A DNA stretch of 9,614 bases from Trebonia sp. (lineage in GTDB: Bacteria > Actinomycetota > Actinomycetes > Streptosporangiales > Streptosporangiaceae). A program made the translations under genes and the position numbers. Below are positions 5,973-9,614 of the stretch, piece by piece (position 1 is the first letter of the stretch; each line of letters begins with the position of its first letter). The notes under the pieces are model-generated. The model did no database searches. It was not told the origin of the DNA and was given only the letters and a program-made list of their open reading frames with translations. Location of the stretch: assembly GCA_030038035.1 (NCBI GenBank), contig JASHPP010000450.1, positions 1 through 9,614 of the forward strand, read 5' to 3'.

Positions 5973-6035
5973 ATGAACCAGCGAGCAACCGCCCTCAAGG
6001 GCGCGCGCCGTCCGATGACCGGGGTGCCGGCATGA
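5973..6035 (+). CDS. 20-residue mini-ORF (possible leader peptide) overlapping the HbpS-like start
   Basis: ATG at 5973 is preceded by GGGAGGA (5962-5968), a strong ribosome-binding site at a spacing of 4-5 bases. The frame encodes MNQRATALKGARRPMTGVPA and stops with TGA at 6033-6035. That stop overlaps the ATG (6032-6034) of the next gene as ATGA. The downstream gene has only a weak site of its own (GGGGTG), so translation of the mini-ORF probably feeds it by re-initiation. The peptide is basic, with no run of one amino acid that would mark a classical attenuator and no cysteine. It could be a coupling leader without a peptide function. I recognise no family. Confidence 0.45.
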   Translation: MNQRATALKGARRPMTGVPA

Positions 6036-6478
6036 CCTTGCCGTTCCAGGATGCGCGCACCCTCGCCGACGACGCCCGCAGGCACGCCGAGGCGCTCGGC
6101 AAGGCGGTGAGCGTCGCCGTCGTCGACTACGGCGGCTTCGTCGTGCTGGTCGAGCGGATGGACGGCGCGCGGCCGATGACGCCCGACATCGCGCTGTCCA
6201 AGGCGTACTCCGCCGCCGTCATGCAGCGGCCGACCGAGATGCTGGAGAACTGGCGCGACTCCGACCCCGTCTTCTTCAGCCAGGTCGGCCGGATGGGCAA
6301 GCACCCGATCGTGGCCACCAAGGGCGGCTACACGATCAAGCGCGACGGCGCGATCCTCGGCGGCCTTGGGGTGTCCGGCGGGACACCGGATGAGGATCAG
6401 AAGATCTGCGAAGAGGTGCTCAGGGCGGCGGGCTTCGACCTGGACTTCCCGCAGTGGGCAGGCGCGCGGGCGCGTTGA
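6032..6478 (+). CDS. GlcG/HbpS (DUF336) family heme- or ligand-binding protein
   Basis: This 148-residue protein has the whole DUF336 fold: 'VSVAVVDYGGFVVLVERMDGA' (27-46), 'MTPDIALSKAYSAA' (49-62) and 'KGGYTIKRDGAILGGLGVSG' (97-116). The family C-terminus 'DEDQKICEEVLRAAGFDL' is at 120-137. Relatives include the extracellular heme-sensor HbpS of Streptomyces, GlcG of the glycolate operon and the C-terminal part of PduO. Biochemical roles range from heme or tetrapyrrole binding to unknown. There is no signal peptide here, so a cytoplasmic, GlcG-like role is more likely than HbpS-type secretion. The start overlaps the stop of the 20-codon mini-ORF (ATGA). It is followed after 34 bases by the second MetE-like gene, so the two are probably co-transcribed. 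Family is firm; its job in a MetE-like cluster is unknown. Confidence 0.9.
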   Translation: MTLPFQDARTLADDARRHAEALGKAVSVAVVDYGGFVVLVERMDGARPMTPDIALSKAYSAAVMQRPTEMLENWRDSDPVFFSQVGRMGKHPIVATKGGYTIKRDGAILGGLGVSGGTPDEDQKICEEVLRAAGFDLDFPQWAGARAR

Positions 6479-6512
6479 CTCATCGCCCGCGGCGGACAGC
6501 ACGGAGGACGGC

Positions 6513-7601
6513 ATGGCCAACGACTACAAGTACCACATCGACCATCACGGCAGCCTGGTCCGGCCGGCGGCGCTGCTCGCCGCCCGCGCCAGCGGCGACG
6601 CCGCGGCCCTGGCGGCGGCCGAGGACGAGGCCGTGGAGGCGGCGGCGCACTGGCAGCGCCGGCAGGACCTGGCCGTCATCGGGGACGGGCAGTTCCGCCG
6701 CGAGCACTTTGAATCCGTGGTCCTGGACCGGGTCGGCGGCTTCGGCGCCGTCAGCGGGCCCGCGCCGCTCGCCGACGCGGCCGGGATCCCGGCCGCCCGC
6801 CGCAGGACCGCGCCGGATGCGCCGCTGGCCGGCGGGCGCCTCGCCGGCCATGAGGCCGCCCTGGTCCTGGCCACCGTCGACCGTCCGGTTTTCGTCGCGC
6901 TCCCGTCCCCCGGCTACCTGGCGGCGGCGGGCTCGCCGGCTGCGAGCACCGCGGACATCGACGCGGTGCGCGCCCGCGGCGCGGCGCTCGCGGCCATCAT
7001 CCGCGCTGAGATCGAGGCGCTTGCCGCGCAGGGGGTCGCCTACGTCGGGCTGGGCAACCCGCTGTACCCGCCGCTGCTCACCGTGGCCGGGCGGGAGCGG
7101 CTCACCGCCGCCGGCCTCGATGTCGACGCGGTGCTCGACGCGCTGATCGAGGCGGACCGGGCGGCGGTCGCCGGCATCGCGGTGCCGGAGACGTTCCGGA
7201 CCGGCCTTGACCTCACCGACTCGGGCCCGCTGCCGACGACCGGGAGCGGCTACGAACCGAAGGCGGTCGACACGCTGGTGGACGAGATCCCGTTCCACCG
7301 GCTCTGCGTAGACTTCCCCGAGCCCGCGGCCGCCCGGTTGCCGCTGGAGCGGATCAAGCCCGGACTGGTGCTGAGCCTCGGGGTGGTGGACGTGTCGGTG
7401 CCCGAGCCGGAGGCCGTCGATGCCTTGCTTGACCGCGTGGACCCGGTGGTCGACGAGCGCACAGAGGACGACATAGCCATAGCGACGAACGGCGGGTTCG
7501 CCCAGTCGGCCGGCCGGCCGCTGATGAGCGAGGCGGAGCAGCGGGCCAAGCTGCTCCTCGTCGAGACCGTCGCGCGTTACTACTGGGGCAACGAAATCTG
7601 A
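6513..7601 (+). CDS. Degenerate MetE-like paralogue lacking the zinc ligands
   Basis: This protein has 362 residues, exactly the length of the MetE-like protein at 4754-5842, and can be aligned with it almost without gaps. Shared blocks are 'IDHHGSLVRP' (9-18), 'LAVIGDGQFRREHF' (53-66), 'IRAEIEALAAQGVAYVGLGNP' (163-183), 'GYEPKAVDTL' (246-255) and 'NGGFAQS' (326-332). The metal ligands are gone: His233 is Asp233, Cys235 is Thr235, Glu268 corresponds to Asp267 and Cys329 to Gly327. The Asp of the 'QLDNP' block is Gly181. The frame is long and intact with a good GGAGG site five bases before the ATG, so it is a maintained gene rather than a wreck. It may be a pseudoenzyme, a structural or regulatory partner of the first copy, or an enzyme with changed chemistry. 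Its middle part is also Ala-rich and more diverged. Confidence 0.8.
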   Translation: MANDYKYHIDHHGSLVRPAALLAARASGDAAALAAAEDEAVEAAAHWQRRQDLAVIGDGQFRREHFESVVLDRVGGFGAVSGPAPLADAAGIPAARRRTAPDAPLAGGRLAGHEAALVLATVDRPVFVALPSPGYLAAAGSPAASTADIDAVRARGAALAAIIRAEIEALAAQGVAYVGLGNPLYPPLLTVAGRERLTAAGLDVDAVLDALIEADRAAVAGIAVPETFRTGLDLTDSGPLPTTGSGYEPKAVDTLVDEIPFHRLCVDFPEPAAARLPLERIKPGLVLSLGVVDVSVPEPEAVDALLDRVDPVVDERTEDDIAIATNGGFAQSAGRPLMSEAEQRAKLLLVETVARYYWGNEI

Positions 7602-7621
7602 GCCTTCGCGATAGCCGCGCG

Positions 7622-7640
7622 CTGCAAGCTTAGGTTGCAG
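7622..7640. promoter_or_regulatory. Inverted repeat CTGCAA-N7-TTGCAG, possible operator
   Basis: A perfect 6-bp inverted repeat with a 7-base spacer lies 21 bases after the second MetE-like stop codon, in a 168-base intergenic stretch (7602-7769) that is richer in A/T than its surroundings. Its size and symmetry suit a dimeric regulator such as a LacI- or GntR-type protein. Weak promoter-like hexamers follow (TTGTGA at 7647, TTCACA at 7672), none with a convincing partner. It is also too short to be a strong terminator. Confidence 0.35.
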
Positions 7641-7749
7641 GAACGCTTGTGACGGGCGCGGTAACCTCCCATTCACAGGAATAAACGACGCATGCAATAA
7701 AGGCGTGACCCGGATCCGCCCGACGATCTGTAAAGAAGGATATCTGTCA

Positions 7750-7773
7750 ATGAGCGCACGAGGACGGGCATGA
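7750..7773 (+). CDS. 7-residue mini-ORF overlapping the class II aldolase start
   Basis: ATG at 7750 follows AAGGA (7736-7740) at nine bases, encodes MSARGRA and stops at TGA 7771-7773. The stop overlaps the next gene's ATG (7770) as ATGA, the same arrangement as at 5973-6035. Here the downstream gene also has its own GAGGA site (7760-7764) inside the mini-ORF. The mini-ORF may therefore be chance, or an alternative in which the ribosome is recruited twice. Low confidence that it is translated. Confidence 0.25.
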   Translation: MSARGRA

Positions 7774-8468
7774 CGGCGGAACGCCTGCCGGGGCCGGCGG
7801 ACGAAATCGTCACCGGCTGCCGCGTTCTCGGATCGGGCGACCACGGCGATCCTGTCTGGGGACATGTTTCGCGGCGGGATCGGGAAGGCCACGGAATCTG
7901 GCTCAAAGCGGGTCCGCGGGGATTTGACGAGGTTTCAGAAGAGGACGTTATTCTCATCGATTTCGACGGGAGCCGCCGTTCCGGGTCATATGCAGCGCCC
8001 CGCGAGTACCCCATCCACGCCGAGGTGCTGCGGGCCCGCGACGACATCGACAGCGTGGTGCACTGCCATCCCCCGCACGCCATCGCGCTCGCCGCCGCCG
8101 GGCGGCCTCTTTACGCGTTCTCGAACAGCGCCGGGATTTTCGCGGCCGGCGTCCCGCGCTTCGAGGTCCCTGTAGGGCTGATCGAAACTCCCGAGCTTGG
8201 AAAGGCCGTGGCCGAATGCCTCGGCCGGGCCCGCGCGCTGTTCCTGGTCGGGCACGGCATCGTCGCCGTCGGGTCGAGTGTGGCCGCCGCGGTCACGAGC
8301 GCCGTCCTGCTCGAGCGCGCCTGCCGCCTGCAGATCCTGGCGACGGCCGCGGGCGGCGTTGACCAGGCGCTGCGGGAGCCAGGCCAGCGGTACGCGCACA
8401 CGGAGTCCGGCGCCTACCTGCTCCGTACCTGGGAGTACCTGTGCAGGCGCGCCCGTCTTCCGCCCTGA
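7770..8468 (+). CDS. Class II aldolase/adducin-family protein
   Basis: The 232-residue protein has the class II aldolase metal site: Glu79 in 'REYPIH' (78-83), His98 and His100 in 'VVHCHPPHA', and His162 in 'VGHGIVAVG'. The spacing is as in L-fuculose-phosphate aldolase (E73, H92, H94, H155). 'GHVSRRD' (31-37) is the N-terminal substrate-binding block. Members are zinc- or other-metal-dependent lyases: sugar-phosphate aldolases, the methylthioribulose-phosphate dehydratase MtnB, and decarboxylases of aromatic acids. The 'WLKAGPRGFDEVSEEDVILIDF' style and the 'EYPIH' variant look closer to the decarboxylase-like, aromatic-pathway group than to sugar aldolases, but this is judged from memory only. 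ATG 7770 has a GAGGA site five bases upstream. The first third uses more A/T-ending codons than the rest. It is followed by a sugar-type ABC permease. Confidence 0.87.
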   Translation: MTAERLPGPADEIVTGCRVLGSGDHGDPVWGHVSRRDREGHGIWLKAGPRGFDEVSEEDVILIDFDGSRRSGSYAAPREYPIHAEVLRARDDIDSVVHCHPPHAIALAAAGRPLYAFSNSAGIFAAGVPRFEVPVGLIETPELGKAVAECLGRARALFLVGHGIVAVGSSVAAAVTSAVLLERACRLQILATAAGGVDQALREPGQRYAHTESGAYLLRTWEYLCRRARLPP

Positions 8469-8472
8469 GCCC

Positions 8473-8478
8473 TAGCAT
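8473..8478 (+). promoter_or_regulatory. Weak candidate -10 (TAGCAT) ahead of the ABC permease
   Basis: TAGCAT fits TAnnnT and lies just after the aldolase stop codon, with no recognisable -35. Transcription would start near 8485, at an ATGTGA start-stop pair, giving a leader of about 63 bases. That leader contains the inverted repeat GACGT-GA-ACGTC (8512-8523) between the start site and the permease ribosome-binding site. Read-through from the aldolase gene is equally possible. Confidence 0.25.
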
Positions 8479-8547
8479 CGCCGCATGTGACGCGATGTGC
8501 GGCAGGTGACTGACGTGAACGTCCCGACGAGGCAGGAGGGCCACGCG

Positions 8548-9564
8548 ATGGAAGAGCCAGTTTCCGTGATCGGCGAGGTAACGGCCCCCGCTGCGCCGAC
8601 CCGGCAGCGCCCTGGCGTCGCGTTCGTCAGGGAGTTCGCGCCCCGCACGGCGATCATCTGGATCTGGGTCATCATGATCGTCATCTACTCGCTGGCCGAA
8701 CCCGGCCTGTTCTTCCGGGGCCCGACATTCCAGACGATCTTCGATTCGCAGCAGACGCTCGTCTTCCTGACGCTCGGCCTGCTGTGCACGATGATCATCG
8801 GCGAGTACGTCGACCTGTCCATCTGCTCGGTGCTCGGCCTGACCGCCACGATGATCCCCGTGCTGGTCGTCAACGAGGGATGGAATGTGGCGGCGGCGTC
8901 GGTGGTGTCGGTCGCGGCGGCGGCGGCGGCCGGCGCCTTCAACGGCGTTCTCATCGTCTACTTCGGCGTCAACGTGATCGTCGTGACCCTCGGCTCGGGG
9001 ACCCTCATCCTGGGCCTGACCTTGTGGATATCGCACCTCGGCGAGGTTGTCGGGCTGAGCAGCTCCTTCGCGTCGATCGACCTCAAGGACGTCCTCGGCC
9101 TGCCGGTCTCGTTTTACTACGGGGTCGCCTTCGTGCTCATCTTCACCTACATCCTCGGCTGCACCCCGCTGGGACGGCGCATGCGATTCGTCGGCGCAAA
9201 TCCGGAAGTGGCCCGCCTCAGCGGTATCCGGGTCAACCGGATTCGTTTCGGGGCGTTCGTCATGGGCGGACTCCTATGCGGACTCGGCGGGATGCTTACC
9301 AGCGCGGGAATCGGAGGGTTCGACCCAAACTCAAGCGCGACTTATCTCCTTCCGACATTCGCCACGGTGATGCTGGGAACCGCCGTGATCCAGCCGGGCC
9401 GGTTCAATCCGATCGGCACCTTCGTGGCGATCTACTTTCTTGCCACAGGAATCCTGGGCCTTGAGCTACTCGGCGTGGCCGGCTGGGTGTCCGATGTGTT
9501 CTATGGCGCGACGCTCGTCGTCGCGGTAACGGTCGCCACGCTCCTGCATCGACGACTTATCTAA
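8548..9564 (+). CDS. ABC transporter permease, ribose/simple-sugar (RbsC-like) type
   Basis: The 338-residue membrane protein has about eight to nine hydrophobic helices, beginning with 'IIWIWVIMIVIYSLAEPGLFF' (36-56). 'GEYVDLSICSVLGLTA' (85-100) matches the GGIDLSVGSVLAL block of RbsC-like permeases. 'PLGRRMRFVGANPEVARLSGIRVNRIR' (207-233) is the cytoplasmic loop that contacts the ATPase, equivalent to 'GGNeeAArlSGInV' in relatives. These permeases form the channel of a sugar importer with a periplasmic-type binding lipoprotein and a double ATPase, neither of which is visible, so they may lie to the right. I place the start at ATG 8548 because AGGAGGG (8534-8540) lies seven bases before it; the frame is also open from GTG codons at 8497, 8506 and 8515, which lack such a site. 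It follows the aldolase gene by 79 bases. The substrate is unknown; the family is certain. The later part uses more A/T-ending codons. Confidence 0.9.
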   Translation: MEEPVSVIGEVTAPAAPTRQRPGVAFVREFAPRTAIIWIWVIMIVIYSLAEPGLFFRGPTFQTIFDSQQTLVFLTLGLLCTMIIGEYVDLSICSVLGLTATMIPVLVVNEGWNVAAASVVSVAAAAAAGAFNGVLIVYFGVNVIVVTLGSGTLILGLTLWISHLGEVVGLSSSFASIDLKDVLGLPVSFYYGVAFVLIFTYILGCTPLGRRMRFVGANPEVARLSGIRVNRIRFGAFVMGGLLCGLGGMLTSAGIGGFDPNSSATYLLPTFATVMLGTAVIQPGRFNPIGTFVAIYFLATGILGLELLGVAGWVSDVFYGATLVVAVTVATLLHRRLI

Positions 9565-9575
9565 GCGGCCACCCG

Positions 9576-9591
9576 CAGGGCCGGCGCCCTG
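9576..9591 (+). terminator. Weak hairpin after the permease gene
   Basis: CAGGGC and GCCCTG form a 6-bp stem with a 4-base loop, 12 bases after the TAA at 9562-9564. No U-tract follows. It could be a minor terminator or processing structure. The rest of the tail (9565-9614) holds no gene I can support. Confidence 0.25.
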
Positions 9592-9614
9592 GCGATCGCA
9601 ATGGGCGGTCACAT

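Noticed and set aside
4607..6520. The LLM oxidoreductase frame remains open upstream for about 1.9 kb, suggesting a 930-residue fusion protein.
   Set aside because: The extension is antisense to the MetE-like and DUF336 genes, reads as Arg/Pro/His-rich low-complexity protein, and the family N-terminus begins exactly at 4606.
7640..7664. GGAAC-N16-GTA resembling an ECF sigma-factor promoter.
   Set aside because: Only the first half matches a known ECF pattern; the second half and spacing are too loose to call.
6480..7892. Long minus-strand open frame (470 codons) opposite the second MetE-like gene.
   Set aside because: It is a by-product of GC-biased third positions; its translation is Arg/Gly-rich without recognisable domains, while the plus strand has clear homology.
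8485..8490. ATGTGA start-stop pair just after a TAGCAT hexamer, as a minimal regulatory ORF.
   Set aside because: A six-base match is expected often by chance and no ribosome-binding site or -35 supports it.
8497..8547. An N-terminally longer permease starting at GTG 8497.
   Set aside because: No ribosome-binding site fits the GTG codons, whereas AGGAGGG sits seven bases before ATG 8548; the extra 17 residues show no membrane or family feature.

Overview
The window is high-GC DNA with strongly GC-biased codon third positions. It has GTG starts, TAnnnT-type -10 hexamers placed just before start codons, a PadR/siderophore-interacting-protein gene pair and a predicted F420-dependent luciferase-like oxidoreductase. 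Together these point to a filamentous or soil actinobacterium; genus and species cannot be read from the sequence. No rRNA, tRNA, CRISPR, integrase, transposase or phage gene was seen, and there is no gene-free stretch longer than about 220 bases.

Left part (1-2045). The window opens inside an MFS (DHA2-type) drug exporter, of which the last 170 residues are visible. A small SRPBCC-fold protein follows on the same strand, apparently from a leaderless-type promoter. It converges on a minus-strand methylenetetrahydrofolate reductase (MTHFR)-family gene. The gap between them holds a 13-bp perfect hairpin, plus a second hairpin at the MTHFR stop codon that looks like its terminator.

Middle part (2046-4606, minus strand). 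A structured 216-base intergenic region carries the likely MTHFR promoter and two hairpins. Next is a PadR-regulator/siderophore-interacting-protein pair, apparently one operon, with a palindrome-rich AT island upstream that is probably the PadR operator. An F420-dependent LLM-class oxidoreductase follows, also with a leaderless-type promoter.

Right part (4754-9564, plus strand). This is the most unusual region. In order it encodes a cobalamin-independent methionine-synthase-like (MetE C-terminal domain) protein with all four zinc ligands; a 20-codon mini-ORF overlapping the start of a GlcG/HbpS (DUF336) protein; a second MetE-like protein of exactly the same length (362 residues) that has lost the zinc ligands; a class II aldolase/adducin-fold enzyme with an intact E-H-H-H metal site, again preceded by a mini-ORF with an ATGA overlap; and an RbsC-like ABC permease. 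The rest of that transporter presumably lies beyond the right edge.

Working hypothesis (inference): the right part is a substrate-uptake and processing module. A sugar-type importer would feed a class II aldolase-type lyase or decarboxylase, and a one-carbon or thiol-transfer step would use an active/degenerate MetE-like pair with a DUF336 partner. The MTHFR to the left could supply 5-methyl-tetrahydrofolate, but it is separated by unrelated genes, so that link is weak. No substrate can be assigned from sequence alone.
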